A DNA stretch of 64,000 nt from Prevotella veroralis DSM 19559 = JCM 6290 (GCF_000377625.1 NZ_KB898330.1:134692-198691); one strand, 5' to 3'. Shown: positions 46,025 through 55,788, counted from the first letter of the stretch. The notes: generated by a model not told the origin, from the letters alone. Numbers and translations: made by a program.

Positions 46025-46999
46025 ATGATTGAAAAAGAAAAAGATTCCAGTGTTTCGAACTCTAGTTTTAAAGAGATTATAACACGTTTTGTAAACGAGA
46101 AACCACTTGTAAGAGGTGATGTATATGTAGGTTCTTCATTCGGAATTGCCTTTGGTTTGCCTCCATTCTTTAAGCCTATCTTTGAGAAGAGCAATCTGGT
46201 AAGATTGAATGTTATGCGTGTGCTAATCGTTAAGAGTGGGTGGTGTGAACCCGTCATCAACTTTAAGAGGTATCGTTGTGAGGCTGGTGACATGCTGTTT
46301 CTCAATTGGGGTGTAGTCATCAGTGACGATAGTTTCGGTCCAGGAACAACTTTCGATGGTTTTATAATGACGGAGGAATACATGAAGATGATATTTCATG
46401 GCAGGTTACCTAACGTGTTCCTCTCACCCAGCTTTTGCTTTTCTATACCTTTACAAAAGTCTGATCAGGATATTTGGGAGAAGTACATCCGTATGCTCTA
46501 TGAGTTAGCACAAATGAAGTCAGACGGTATTAAGGATTCTTTGAATGCTCTTTTCGCATCGAGTTTGAGCTTTGCAGCATCGTTGTATCAGACGACAATG
46601 TCAATTGATAAGGCTCGTTGGACACGTAATAAAGAACTTGTAGAGCACTTTATACGCCTTGTGGATGAGCATGCAAAGACCGAACACGAACTTAACTTTT
46701 ATGCTTCGAAGCTATGTGTTAGTACGCATTACTTAGGCATTGTGGTAAAGCAAGAGACGGGAAAGACTGCCAAGAATATTATAGATAAGTCTTTGCTGGT
46801 CTTGATACAACTTGAACTTAGATATTCAAACAAGCCTTTGAAGGTAATAGCAGATGAGTTGAATTTTGTCTCGATAAGTGCTTTGTGTAAGTTCTTTAAG
46901 CGGTGTACAGGGTTGACGACTGCGGCATATAGGGAGATGCCGGATACTCAACTCAGTGGGGAGCTGTCCTCGGATATTTTGGAAAGGAACTTAGATTAG
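46025..46999 (+). CDS. AraC-family transcriptional regulator
   Basis: 324 residues. The N-terminal 190 residues look like a cupin-type sensing domain; residues about 220-310 hold two helix-turn-helix motifs, FYASKLCVSTHYLGIVVKQE and SNKPLKVIADELNFVSISAL then CKFFKRCTGLTTAAYRE, as in AraC/XylS. It is a lone gene with its own promoter between the palindromic element and the convergent nadD gene, so its targets cannot be read from context. The inducer is unknown. Confidence 0.9.
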   Translation: MIEKEKDSSVSNSSFKEIITRFVNEKPLVRGDVYVGSSFGIAFGLPPFFKPIFEKSNLVRLNVMRVLIVKSGWCEPVINFKRYRCEAGDMLFLNWGVVISDDSFGPGTTFDGFIMTEEYMKMIFHGRLPNVFLSPSFCFSIPLQKSDQDIWEKYIRMLYELAQMKSDGIKDSLNALFASSLSFAASLYQTTMSIDKARWTRNKELVEHFIRLVDEHAKTEHELNFYASKLCVSTHYLGIVVKQETGKTAKNIIDKSLLVLIQLELRYSNKPLKVIADELNFVSISALCKFFKRCTGLTTAAYREMPDTQLSGELSSDILERNLD

Positions 47000-47010
47000 C
47001 GTGTAAGAGC

Positions 47011-47667
47011 TTATTTGTAATATTGTAATATAAGGTCTTCTATCCTTGGGGGAACTAACTCTGTAATAGATTCCCCTTGCTTCACTCGTTGTCGGATGAC
47101 CGTACTACTAATATCTATGAGTGGTATTTGGAGTATGCTAACATGGTTAGGAAGCTGGGAGGGAGTAGTTAGGTGGTTGTGTCGAGGATATACCACGATA
47201 TTGTAGTGATTGATGATGTCCTCGGCATGATACCAATGATTGAAGGCTTGCCAATTATCCCCACCAACAAGAAGAGTGAATGTGTTGCGTGGGAAATCAT
47301 GCTTGAGATGTTGTAAAGTGTTCCATGTGTAAGAAGGTTTCGATAGATGGAACTCATAGTCTGAAGCCTTGAAATGCGGTTCATCAAGTATCGCTTGCCT
47401 TACCATCTCCAATCGGAGATGGTCGTCTAAGAGCCTTTGATTCACTTTAAAAGGGTTCTGTGGAGACACCATGAACCATACTTCGTCCAGTTCTTTTTCG
47501 GTTAGAAAAGCCTTAGCAAGTGCTATGTGTCCCTTGTGGATAGGGTCGAAAGAACCGCCGAAGATGCCCACTGACAACCCTCCCTCTTCGTTGGAAGGAA
47601 TAGAGATAAGGGGTGATACCTTTAGAGAAGAGGGTGAGTTGGGTGTTTGTTGGGTTTTCTGAACCAT
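47011..47667 (-). CDS. nadD: Nicotinate-mononucleotide adenylyltransferase NadD
   Basis: Converts nicotinate mononucleotide and ATP to deamido-NAD. GIFGGSFDPIHKGHIALAKA near residue 34 is the T/HxGH nucleotidyltransferase motif, and ISSTVIRQRV near the C-terminus is the ISxTxIR motif. An N-terminal extension of about 30 Ser/Pro-rich residues precedes the core; a later start is possible. It begins next to the gmk stop, on the same strand. Confidence 0.95.
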   Translation of the reverse strand: MVQKTQQTPNSPSSLKVSPLISIPSNEEGGLSVGIFGGSFDPIHKGHIALAKAFLTEKELDEVWFMVSPQNPFKVNQRLLDDHLRLEMVRQAILDEPHFKASDYEFHLSKPSYTWNTLQHLKHDFPRNTFTLLVGGDNWQAFNHWYHAEDIINHYNIVVYPRHNHLTTPSQLPNHVSILQIPLIDISSTVIRQRVKQGESITELVPPRIEDLILQYYK

Positions 47668-48327
47668 TTATAGAAAGGCTTTTATGGTCTCGTAAACCTC
47701 TTGCTTTGCTTTATCGAGGTCGTCATTGACAATCACTTTATCGAACTTATCAGCAAAAGTAAGTTCGTAGGAGGCTTTTGCAAGACGGCTCTCTATGGCT
47801 TCGGCACTATCTGTTTGTCTGCCAACCAAGCGTCGACGGAGTTCGTCAAGAGAGGGTGGTTGGATGAAGAAGCTCAATGCGCGTTCGCCATAGAAGCGTT
47901 TGATATTGCATCCCCCCTTAACATCTACATCAAAGACAACGTTCTGTCCAGCAGCAGATTGATGCTCTACTTGTTCCTTCAAGGTGCCGTAAAAGTGGTC
48001 TTTATACACTTCCTCATACTCTAAGAAATCGTCATTTTTGATTCTTTCTTTGAATTGCTCGGGTGAAAGGAAGATGTATTCAACACCATTCTGTTCGGTA
48101 CCTCGTGGCGCACGAGTGGTACAACTAATGGAGAAAGCAAGCCTTAGTTCGGGGTGTTCCAGCATTAACCATTGAACGATGGTGCTCTTTCCTGCACCTG
48201 ACGGAGCCGAAAAGATCAATAGTTTACCAGTGCTTTTTGCATCCTTAGAGCCTTCTGTCTGGGGTGTGGAATGCTGTTTTGACATATTGTTGAGTTGGGT
48301 GTTTGTCTTGTTCTTTATTGATTCCAT
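47668..48327 (-). CDS. gmk: Guanylate kinase
   Basis: Phosphorylates GMP to GDP with ATP. LLIFSAPSGAGKSTIVQWLM is the P loop (about residue 36), SCTTRAPRGTEQNGVEYIFL the GMP-binding segment, and VVFDVDVKGGCNIKR the conserved central motif. The N-terminal 33 residues are polar and atypical, so initiation could be at the internal ATG for MSKQHSTP. It lies between yicC and nadD in a minus-strand operon. Confidence 0.96.
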   Translation of the reverse strand: MESIKNKTNTQLNNMSKQHSTPQTEGSKDAKSTGKLLIFSAPSGAGKSTIVQWLMLEHPELRLAFSISCTTRAPRGTEQNGVEYIFLSPEQFKERIKNDDFLEYEEVYKDHFYGTLKEQVEHQSAAGQNVVFDVDVKGGCNIKRFYGERALSFFIQPPSLDELRRRLVGRQTDSAEAIESRLAKASYELTFADKFDKVIVNDDLDKAKQEVYETIKAFL

Positions 48328-48354
48328 ATTACACTCTTAGAGTTTGTTTACGAA

Positions 48355-49233
48355 TTAAAGAGCGTTTAATACCTGTTCTTTAATCTGTTCCAACTCGTCT
48401 TTCATCTTAACAACAATGTTCTGCATCTCGGCTTGGTTACTCTTAGAACCAGTCGTATTGATCTCGCGTCCCATCTCTTGTGCGATGAAGCCGAGCTTCT
48501 TTCCCACGCCATGACCACACTCCGCCATAGTTTCACGGAAGTACTTCAGGTGGTTAGTTAAGCGTTGTTTCTCCTCGCTAATATCAAGTTTTTCGATGTA
48601 GTAGATGAGCTCTTGCTCTAAACGATTCTTATCGTAATCAACCTCAGGGATCTGTTTTAAGCCATCAATAATCTTATCTTTAATCTTTGGAACACGGCTC
48701 TTCTCGAAGGGTTCTATGCTCTTTAAGAGTGCAGAGATATTATCGATTTTCTCTGTAAACTTCTTTTGTAACGCTGCTCCCTCTTGTGTTCTAAATTCGA
48801 TGAGTTTGTCAATAGCCTTGTTAATTGCCTGCTTTGCAGCCTCCCATTCATCTTTATCGAGTTCTTCAGCATCGGTCTTTGCGGTCACATCAGGCATTCG
48901 GAGGAGTGTAGAGAACCAGTCGTTTGGCTCTGGAATACCCGTTTTCTCAGCAATAGTCTTTATCTGTTTGTAATAGTTTTCGACGAGAGCTGCATTGATA
49001 GGAGTAGCATCTACGATTGCTTCCTTCTCAACCCAGAGAGAGAAATCAACCTTACCTCGCTCTAACTTCTGCGCAAGTAAGCGACGAATCTCCATCTCTT
49101 TCTCTCGGTAGAGTGGTGCGATACGAGCAGAGAGATCAAGTGACTTGCTATTAAGCGACTTAACTTCTACGTTGATTTTCTTTTCCTTGTAGGTTACTAC
49201 TGACTTACCGTAACCTGTCATAGATAGTATCAT
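48355..49233 (-). CDS. yicC: YicC/YloC-family endoribonuclease
   Basis: 292 residues. MILSMTGYGKSVVTYKEKKI at the N-terminus and the C-terminal stretch FIAQEMGREINTTGSKSN are the two signatures of the family. E. coli YicC is an endoribonuclease affecting small-RNA stability. It heads the minus-strand operon yicC-gmk-nadD, a common arrangement in which yicC precedes gmk. A TACATTTG -7 box lies at 49263-49256. Confidence 0.93.
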   Translation of the reverse strand: MILSMTGYGKSVVTYKEKKINVEVKSLNSKSLDLSARIAPLYREKEMEIRRLLAQKLERGKVDFSLWVEKEAIVDATPINAALVENYYKQIKTIAEKTGIPEPNDWFSTLLRMPDVTAKTDAEELDKDEWEAAKQAINKAIDKLIEFRTQEGAALQKKFTEKIDNISALLKSIEPFEKSRVPKIKDKIIDGLKQIPEVDYDKNRLEQELIYYIEKLDISEEKQRLTNHLKYFRETMAECGHGVGKKLGFIAQEMGREINTTGSKSNQAEMQNIVVKMKDELEQIKEQVLNAL

Positions 49234-49255
49234 TACTTTTCAAGTTAAATTTTTG

Positions 49256-49263
49256 CAAATGTA
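49256..49263 (-). promoter_or_regulatory. Putative -7 box of yicC-gmk-nadD
   Basis: Minus-strand TACATTTG, 22 bases before the yicC ATG. It is divergent from the tsaB -7 box (TATATTTG, plus, 49286-49293), with both packed into an 87-base gap. Confidence 0.45.
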
Positions 49264-49320
49264 CAAATAATGCGGGAAAAAAGAGTATATTTGCATGTTT
49301 TTAGAACATAATTAGCTTTT

Positions 49321-50013
49321 ATGTCTTGTATATTAAGCATTGATACGAGCACAAATGTGTGCTCTGTTGCAGTAAGTCAGGATGGGATTTGTATCTTTGA
49401 TAAGGTAGATAATAGTGGTCCTAACCATGCTGAGAAGTTAGGAACATTCGTTGATGAGGCCTTGGCATTCGTTGATAGCCACGAGTTAACGCTCGATGCG
49501 GTGGCTGTTAGCTGTGGTCCAGGTTCATATACGGGTTTACGTATAGGTGTGTCTATGGCAAAGGGCATCTGTTATGGACGTAATATAAAGTTGTTGGCTG
49601 TGCCTACTTTGGAATTACTAGCCGTTCCTGTTCTATTACATCATGAGTCAATAGAAGAGGAAGCATTGCTTGTTCCGATGATTGATGCACGACGAATGGA
49701 AGTTTATTCTGCCGTGTATGACCGTAGCTTAAAGGCTGTTCGTGCGATTCAAGCAGACGTAGTTGATGGCGATACATACAAAGAGTTCCTTGATAAAGGA
49801 CCTGTTTATTTCTTCGGCGATGGTGCCGAGAAGTGCATGGAAGTTATCCATCACCCTAATGCCCATTTGATTAAGAATATCGAACCAGTGGCTAAGAACA
49901 TGTTCCCGTTAGCAGAGAAAAGAATGGCAGAAGGTAAGTTTGAAGATGTAGCTTACTTCGTTCCGTTCTACTTGAAAGACTTTGTTGCTAAACAGGCAAA
50001 GCCCCTGTTGTAA
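49321..50013 (+). CDS. tsaB: TsaB, tRNA threonylcarbamoyladenosine synthesis subunit
   Basis: 230 residues of the ASKHA fold. MSCILSIDTSTNVCSVAVSQ, the motif SCGPGSYTGLRIGVSMAKGI, and MIDARRMEVYSAVYD are typical of TsaB, which dimerises with TsaD to make t6A37 in tRNAs reading ANN codons. It is the first gene of a plus-strand run; a TATATTTG -7 box lies 28 bases upstream. Confidence 0.95.
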   Translation: MSCILSIDTSTNVCSVAVSQDGICIFDKVDNSGPNHAEKLGTFVDEALAFVDSHELTLDAVAVSCGPGSYTGLRIGVSMAKGICYGRNIKLLAVPTLELLAVPVLLHHESIEEEALLVPMIDARRMEVYSAVYDRSLKAVRAIQADVVDGDTYKEFLDKGPVYFFGDGAEKCMEVIHHPNAHLIKNIEPVAKNMFPLAEKRMAEGKFEDVAYFVPFYLKDFVAKQAKPLL

Positions 50014-50023
50014 TTAATAGATT

Positions 50024-50686
50024 ATGATTGTTGATGAGGAGGGCTTTATGTTCCATCCTCAGAGTTCAAAAGTTCAAACCTCAAAGATGAATATTGAAGG
50101 ATTAGATTATAATACCCAACGAGAGAAACTCGTGCTTCCGCAATACGGACGAGAGATTCAAGACATGGTTGATTATGCGGTTAGTTTGCCTACAAAGGAG
50201 GAACGACAGCATTGTGCGGAGACCATAATTTCTATCATGGATAGGATGAATCCACAGAGTCGGGGGAATGTTGATCACATGGATAAACTATGGGATCACT
50301 TGGCATTGATGTCTAACTTTAAGTTAGATATTGATTATCCTTGTGACGTATCACAGGCATTGAAGATAGCAACGAAGCCTGAACCGATGTCTTACTCAAC
50401 CTCAAAGATTCCTGTTCGGCATTATGGAAAGTTGCTTTTCGAGGCTTTTGACAAGTTGAAGACAATGGAGCCTGGTGCGGAGCGAGATGCTTTCGTTCGT
50501 TCAATTGCCAATCAGATGAAACGGAGTCTGGTACAGTGGGGACATGGATCAAGCGATGATGAGAAGGTTGCATCAGACCTTGCTCGCTTTACAGATGGCA
50601 GGATTCAGCTTGATCTTGATACCTTTAAGTTTGATAAGATAAATGAGAGAGAGCTTGTTCAGCCTCGTAATAAAAAGAAGAGATAA
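50024..50686 (+). CDS. DUF4290 family protein
   Basis: 220 residues from ATG 50024. The conserved core begins near LDYNTQREKLVLPQYGREIQ, so the ATG at 50087 (MNIEGLDYNT) may be the true start, giving 199 residues. It is soluble and helical, with a basic tail (RNKKKR). This family is widespread in Bacteroidota, commonly next to murA as here (2 bases upstream). No function is established. Coupling with murA hints at a cell-wall or growth-linked role. Confidence 0.85.
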   Translation: MIVDEEGFMFHPQSSKVQTSKMNIEGLDYNTQREKLVLPQYGREIQDMVDYAVSLPTKEERQHCAETIISIMDRMNPQSRGNVDHMDKLWDHLALMSNFKLDIDYPCDVSQALKIATKPEPMSYSTSKIPVRHYGKLLFEAFDKLKTMEPGAERDAFVRSIANQMKRSLVQWGHGSSDDEKVASDLARFTDGRIQLDLDTFKFDKINERELVQPRNKKKR

Positions 50687-50688
50687 GC

Positions 50689-52002
50689 ATGGAGTCCTTT
50701 ATTATAGAAGGTGGACATCGATTGAGTGGAACGATTACGCCACAGGGAGCAAAGAATGAAGCACTGGAGGTAATATGTGCGACTTTGTTGACCACAGAGC
50801 CTGTTATCATCCATAATGTGCCTGACATCCTTGATGTCAACAATCTAATTCTACTCTTACAGGACATCGGTGTGAAGGTAAAGAAGCGTGCTCCCAATGA
50901 GTACTCATTCCAGGCTGATGAAGTAAACTTGGACTATTTGGAGAGTGTAGACTTCGTTAAGAAGTGTTCGTCATTGCGTGGTAGTGTGTTAATGATTGGT
51001 CCTTTGTTGGGTCGCTTTGGTAAAGCAACGATTGCAAAACCAGGTGGTGACAAGATTGGAAGACGCCGTTTAGATACTCACTTCCTTGGCTTTAAGAATT
51101 TAGGGGCACGTTTTGTTCGATTGGAAGATCGTGATGTATATGAGATACAGGCCGATAAGTTAGTTGGACAATATATGCTTTTGGATGAGGCTTCCATAAC
51201 TGGTACAGCTAATATCATTATGGCGGCTGTCATGGCGGAAGGCACTACAACGATTTACAATGCTGCTTGTGAGCCTTACATCCAACAGCTTTGTAAGATG
51301 TTGAATGCTATGGGTGCGAAGATTACGGGCATAGGAAGTAACTTGCTAACAATCGAAGGTGTGCAGAAGTTGTCAGCAACTGAACACCATATACTACCCG
51401 ATATGATTGAGGTTGGCTCATTTATCGGTATGGCTGCAATGATCGGTGATGGCGTTCGTATAAAAGATGTTTCTATCCAGAACCTCGGTTTGATTCTCGA
51501 TACATTCCATCGATTGGGTGTACAAATCATAGTGGATGGTGACGATCTTATCATCCCACGTCAAGACCACTATGTGATAGATTCTTTCATTGACGGAACG
51601 ATTATGACTATCAGTGATGCACCATGGCCAGGCTTAACACCAGACCTTATCTCAGTGTTACTCGTTGTAGCAACGCAGGCACAAGGCAGTGTTCTCTTTC
51701 ATCAGAAGATGTTTGAAAGTAGATTATTCTTTGTGGATAAGCTCATTGATATGGGTGCGCAGATTATTCTTTGCGACCCTCATCGTGCTGTGGTAGTCGG
51801 TCATGACCATGCTAAGATATTACGTGCTGGGCGCATGTCAAGTCCTGATATTCGTGCAGGTATCGCTTTGTTGATAGCTGCTCTATCAGCACAAGGAACA
51901 AGCCGAATCGATAATATTGCTCAAATCGATCGTGGTTATGAGAATATAGAAGAGCGACTAAATGCGCTGGGAGCAAAGATTCGCAGAGCAGAAATTTGTT
52001 AG
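50689..52002 (+). CDS. murA: UDP-N-acetylglucosamine 1-carboxyvinyltransferase MurA (Cys-to-Asp form)
   Basis: Transfers enolpyruvate from PEP to UDP-GlcNAc, the first committed step of peptidoglycan synthesis. LSGTITPQGAKNEALEVICA is the N-terminal motif, and both EPSP-synthase-like domains are present in 437 residues. The active-site loop, normally GGCxIGxRPxDxH, reads GGDKIGRRRLDTH here: Asp121 (codon GAC 51049-51051) replaces the Cys that fosfomycin alkylates. Asp at this position gives active but fosfomycin-insensitive enzymes in Mycobacterium and Borrelia. Confidence 0.96.
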   Translation: MESFIIEGGHRLSGTITPQGAKNEALEVICATLLTTEPVIIHNVPDILDVNNLILLLQDIGVKVKKRAPNEYSFQADEVNLDYLESVDFVKKCSSLRGSVLMIGPLLGRFGKATIAKPGGDKIGRRRLDTHFLGFKNLGARFVRLEDRDVYEIQADKLVGQYMLLDEASITGTANIIMAAVMAEGTTTIYNAACEPYIQQLCKMLNAMGAKITGIGSNLLTIEGVQKLSATEHHILPDMIEVGSFIGMAAMIGDGVRIKDVSIQNLGLILDTFHRLGVQIIVDGDDLIIPRQDHYVIDSFIDGTIMTISDAPWPGLTPDLISVLLVVATQAQGSVLFHQKMFESRLFFVDKLIDMGAQIILCDPHRAVVVGHDHAKILRAGRMSSPDIRAGIALLIAALSAQGTSRIDNIAQIDRGYENIEERLNALGAKIRRAEIC

Positions 52003-52054
52003 CTTCGTCGTATCTGAAGCTACCCTTTGAGGAAAATAGGTGTTAGCTTTAAAC

Positions 52055-52139
52055 AAAAAGGGTCTACCCTTTTTCTCAAAAAGGTCTACCTTTTCGGGCA
52101 AAAAGGTCTACCCTTTTTCATAAAAAGGTCAACCCTTTT
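52055..52139. repeat. Four tandem AAAAGGGT-ACCCTTTT palindromes
   Basis: Four near-identical palindromic units start at 52055, 52078, 52100 and 52122 (period 22-23). Each is AAAAAGG(G)T, two bases, then ACC(C)TTTT(T). The first is a perfect 9-base inverted repeat. A degenerate fifth may precede (52017-52040). The array fills the gap between murA and rimM. Units could form hairpins and act as terminators or attenuators ahead of rimM, or could be DNA-binding sites. No unique spacers are present. Confidence 0.9.
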
Positions 52140-52207
52140 ATAGAACACACCATTTGATATTGAAGTAAGCTATAGTTTTATCAGCGTTGCTGGTATATGA
52201 TAAAGAG

Positions 52208-52729
52208 ATGATAAAGAAGGAAGAAGTCTATAAGATAGGGCGCATAGGGAAACCTCATGGCGTACACGGAGAGTTGCAGTTGCAGTTCTCCGATGACGTT
52301 TTTGATGCTGTTGATGCCGATTACTTAGTATTGGAGATTGATGGAATACTTGTTCCTTTCTTTATGGAAGAGTATCGTTTCCGTTCGGATGAGATAGCAC
52401 TTATGAAATTCTGTGATATTGATACGGAGGCACAAGCACGTGAGCTTACAGGTTGCGAAGTATTCTTTCCACGCAAGTTGGCGGCAGAGCGAACCGAAGA
52501 TGTGTCTTGGGCGCAGATTGTGGGCTACTCATTAATAGACGAGCAAACAAAGAGAACCATCGGAAAGATTACTGCCGTTGATGAGACAACAGTAAATACT
52601 CTCTTTGAAGTAGTGACTTCTAAGGGAGATGATATTCTGATTCCTGCCAGCAACGAATTGATAGTTGAGGCTGATACAGTAGGTCAGACGATAACCATGC
52701 GCATTCCTGCTGGACTGCTCGACCTATAA
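52208..52729 (+). CDS. rimM: Ribosome maturation factor RimM
   Basis: 173 residues from ATG 52208. YKIGRIGKPHGVHGELQLQF is the RimM N-terminal signature, and the C-terminal PRC-barrel domain includes IGKITAVDETTVNTLFEV and DILIPASNELI. RimM assists 30S head assembly around S19. A TTG 21 bases upstream would add seven residues without family support. It follows the palindrome array. It is not beside trmD or rpsP as in E. coli. Confidence 0.94.
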   Translation: MIKKEEVYKIGRIGKPHGVHGELQLQFSDDVFDAVDADYLVLEIDGILVPFFMEEYRFRSDEIALMKFCDIDTEAQARELTGCEVFFPRKLAAERTEDVSWAQIVGYSLIDEQTKRTIGKITAVDETTVNTLFEVVTSKGDDILIPASNELIVEADTVGQTITMRIPAGLLDL

Positions 52730-52752
52730 CTCATCGTATAAAGAAAATACAA

Positions 52753-53910
52753 ATGAAACAACAAATCTGTATATTAGGTTCCACTGGTAGCATAGGTACA
52801 CAGGCGCTTGATGTCATTAGTCAGCACCCCGATCTCTATGAGGCTTATGCGCTAACAGCTAATAAGCGTTGGAAAGAACTGGCTGACCAAGCCCGCAGGT
52901 TCCATCCATCTGCTGTGGTTATTGCCGATGAGAACTATTACGAATCGCTGTCTTCTGCGCTATCCGATATGCCAGATATAAAGGTATATGCTGGTGCGAA
53001 AGCATTGGAAGAAATCGTCGAGTCACCATCTATTGATATGGTACTTACAGCGATGGTAGGCTACTCGGGACTAGCTCCAACTATACATGCTATCAAGGCA
53101 AAGAAGAAGATTTGCCTGGCTAATAAGGAGACATTAGTTGTGGCGGGAGAGCTTATTTTGCAGCTCGCACAGCAATATCACACACCGATCTTACCAGTGG
53201 ACAGCGAACATAGTGCTATCTTTCAAAGTCTGGTAGGGGAAGATGATAACGAGATAGAGAAGATACTTCTCACCTGTTCAGGAGGTTCTTTCCGCACCTT
53301 CACGCACGAACAGTTGAAGTCTGTCACAGCTGCTGACGCTCTTAAACATCCCACGTGGGAGATGGGAGCAAAGATCACCATCGACTCCGCCTCATTGATG
53401 AATAAGGGCTTTGAAGTGATAGAAGCTAAGTGGCTCTTTGGCGTTCCTGCAGATAAAATCCAGGTATTGATACATCCACAATCAATAGTCCATAGTGCTG
53501 TGCAATTCGTGGATGGCGGTGTGAAGGCACAATTAGGAGTGCCCGACATGCGCCTTCCTATACAATATGCTTTCTCATTCCCTAAGCGATTGCCACTCAA
53601 TGGCGATCGTTTGAATCTCTTCTCTCATCCTTTAGAGTTCTTCGAGCCTGATGTTGAGAAGTTCAAGTGTTTAGCGATGGCGTATGAGGCTATTAATAAA
53701 GGTGGCAATATGCCGTGTATCGTTAATGCCGCCAATGAGATTGTCAATGCTGGGTTCCGTCAAGGTGCGTGCTCATTCCTTGCTATGGGCGACATCATCG
53801 AACAGACGATGCAGCGTGTAGCCTTTGATAAGAATCCTGATTACGATATCTATGTGCAAACAGATGCAGAGGCGCGTCGTGTGGCACAATCAATTATGAA
53901 CAATAAATAA
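52753..53910 (+). CDS. dxr: 1-deoxy-D-xylulose-5-phosphate reductoisomerase
   Basis: Converts DXP to MEP with NADPH in isoprenoid synthesis. [20 protein letters not shown] is the NADPH loop; [27 protein letters not shown] and [11 protein letters not shown] are the metal and substrate motifs. Length 385 is normal. It lies 23 bases after rimM and 13 before rseP; the dxr-rseP pairing is conserved in many bacteria. It is the target of fosmidomycin. Confidence 0.96.
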   Translation: MKQQICILGSTGSIGTQALDVISQHPDLYEAYALTANKRWKELADQARRFHPSAVVIADENYYESLSSALSDMPDIKVYAGAKALEEIVESPSIDMVLTAMVGYSGLAPTIHAIKAKKKICLANKETLVVAGELILQLAQQYHTPILPVDSEHSAIFQSLVGEDDNEIEKILLTCSGGSFRTFTHEQLKSVTAADALKHPTWEMGAKITIDSASLMNKGFEVIEAKWLFGVPADKIQVLIHPQSIVHSAVQFVDGGVKAQLGVPDMRLPIQYAFSFPKRLPLNGDRLNLFSHPLEFFEPDVEKFKCLAMAYEAINKGGNMPCIVNAANEIVNAGFRQGACSFLAMGDIIEQTMQRVAFDKNPDYDIYVQTDAEARRVAQSIMNNK

Positions 53911-53923
53911 TGGTTATATAACA

Positions 53924-55324
53924 ATGGAAACATTTCTAATCAGATTGCTTCAGTTCGTTCTGGCAATCTCTTTACTTGTCTTGCTACATGAAGGCGGACA
54001 CATGTTCTTTGCGAAACTCTTTGGAGTTCGTGTGGAGAAATTCTTTGTATTCTTCGATGTAAACATCGGTAAGTGGTCAGGTAAACTCTTCAGTTGGAAG
54101 CCGAAGAAGGACGATACCGAATATGGAATGGGCTGGTTGCCCCTAGGCGGATACTGTAAGATATCGGGAATGATAGATGAGAGCCTCGATAGGGAACAGA
54201 TGAAGAAGGACCCACAACCATGGGAGTTCCGTACTAAACCAGCATGGCAACGACTCTTAATAATGATTGGTGGCGTGTTAGTCAACTTCGTCCTCGCATT
54301 ATTCATCTATTCGATGATTATGTTCACATGGGGAGACAGCTACTTCAAGGTATCTGATATGACCATGGGAATGCGTTTCAATGCTGATGCCAAGGCTTTG
54401 GGATTCAAAGACCATGACGTTATGTTGGGTACAGACCAAGGTTCTTTCCGTGAGTTCGCTAATGTCAATGGCGATTTCTTCCGCCAGATTGCACAGGCAA
54501 AGCGTGTTGATGTGCTGCGTAATGGTAAGAAACAGAGCATTAAGCTACCAGGTGATATGGATATGTTATCCATGATTAAGACCCGTCCTTACTTCGTTGA
54601 GCCATTTATCCCAGCACAGGTTGACAGCGTTATGAGCGGTTCTCCAGCCGCTAAAGCGGGTATGAAGGCAGGCGATGTTATCAAGTCTATCAATGGAAAA
54701 GCTGTTGAGACGTGGTCAGACATGAACTACCAGACAGGTGTCTTAGATGATGTTATGGCAGTGAAGAACACTCATAAGGATTCACTTGCAGCTCGTTCCG
54801 TTGTCTTAACGGTGCAGCATAAGGGCGCAACAAAGCTCGATACCATGCGAATGGTTATGACTCCCGACTTGAAACTAGGCGTTTACCAGTCGAGCTTAGC
54901 CTCTTTCTATAAGCCAGTGCAGGTTCAATATGGTTTCCTTGAGAGCTTCCCTGCTGGTGCAAAGCATGGTTGGAACGTTCTACGAGGCTATGTCGGCAAC
55001 TTCCGTTACCTCGCTTCGGCAGATGGAGCAAAGAGTATTGGCGGCTTCGGATCGATAGGTAGCCTCTTTCCTCCTTATTGGGACTGGTATATGTTCTGGT
55101 CGATGACAGCCTTCTTGAGCATTATTCTAGCCTTTATGAACATCCTTCCTATCCCTGCGCTAGACGGTGGTCACGTGGTATTCTTGCTTTATGAGATGAT
55201 TACACGTCGCAAGCCATCAGAAAAGTTTATGGTTTGGGCAGAGTATGCTGGTATAACGATACTCATTATATTAATGGTGTTTGCCAACCTTAATGACATC
55301 CTTCGCTGGCTGCATGTGATGTAA
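53924..55324 (+). CDS. rseP: Site-2 intramembrane metalloprotease RseP
   Basis: 466 residues. [16 protein letters not shown] in the first membrane segment is the HExxH zinc site, [16 protein letters not shown] near residue 410 is the LDG motif with the third ligand, and [20 protein letters not shown] is a PDZ domain. S2P proteases cut anti-sigma factors or signal-peptide remnants within the membrane. It is the last gene before palindromic element B, 5 bases after its stop. Confidence 0.95.
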   Translation: METFLIRLLQFVLAISLLVLLHEGGHMFFAKLFGVRVEKFFVFFDVNIGKWSGKLFSWKPKKDDTEYGMGWLPLGGYCKISGMIDESLDREQMKKDPQPWEFRTKPAWQRLLIMIGGVLVNFVLALFIYSMIMFTWGDSYFKVSDMTMGMRFNADAKALGFKDHDVMLGTDQGSFREFANVNGDFFRQIAQAKRVDVLRNGKKQSIKLPGDMDMLSMIKTRPYFVEPFIPAQVDSVMSGSPAAKAGMKAGDVIKSINGKAVETWSDMNYQTGVLDDVMAVKNTHKDSLAARSVVLTVQHKGATKLDTMRMVMTPDLKLGVYQSSLASFYKPVQVQYGFLESFPAGAKHGWNVLRGYVGNFRYLASADGAKSIGGFGSIGSLFPPYWDWYMFWSMTAFLSIILAFMNILPIPALDGGHVVFLLYEMITRRKPSEKFMVWAEYAGITILIILMVFANLNDILRWLHVM

Positions 55325-55329
55325 TAAAA

Positions 55330-55786
55330 AGCCTCACCCCCGCCCCCTCTCCGAATGGAGAGGGGCGTGAATAGTGCTGTTTGAATAAGAAGGATGTCTT
55401 TGGTCAATGTGTTGCGAGGTATAGACTCGTAAGCTGGAACAGCAAGACTAAAGAGAAGGACGTGCCTAAAAGTAGGGACAGACGTCCTTGTCTGTCCACC
55501 TTTCAAGCCCTTTGTGACACTCCTCTCTTTTCTCGAGGAGGCTGGTTGGGGCTTTCGGTTGCTTGCGTTCTGGCGGACTGTCGAAGGCATCTGTCCCTAC
55601 TTTGTGGCATTATCATTAATTAAAGGAATGCTCTTCTCATGTCAAGAAGGGCGTTCCTTTGATGCGAGAAGGGCGTCTCTTCGATGTGAAGAGACGCCCT
55701 CTTTGTCAGCGGATGATACCGTTCACTCCCCTCTCCATTCGGAGAGGGGGCGGGGGAGAGGCAGTAGAGAGGGTGGGGGTGAGGCT
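55330..55786. repeat. Intergenic palindromic element, copy B (457 bases)
   Basis: Same design as copy A at 45441: outer AGCCTCACC/GGTGAGGCT ends, CCCTCTCC-gaat-GGAGAGGG palindromes just inside, an AGTAGGGACAGACG block at 55471, and a related right half with GGGCGT-rich hairpins at 55627-55700. It fills the whole gap between rseP and purL, ending 3 bases before the purL stop, and could act as a bidirectional terminator. No credible coding frame. Confidence 0.85.
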
Positions 55787-55788
55787 CC

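Noticed and set aside
52055..52139. The four-unit array as a CRISPR.
   Set aside because: The units are palindromes separated by only a few bases, with no unique spacers of usual length.
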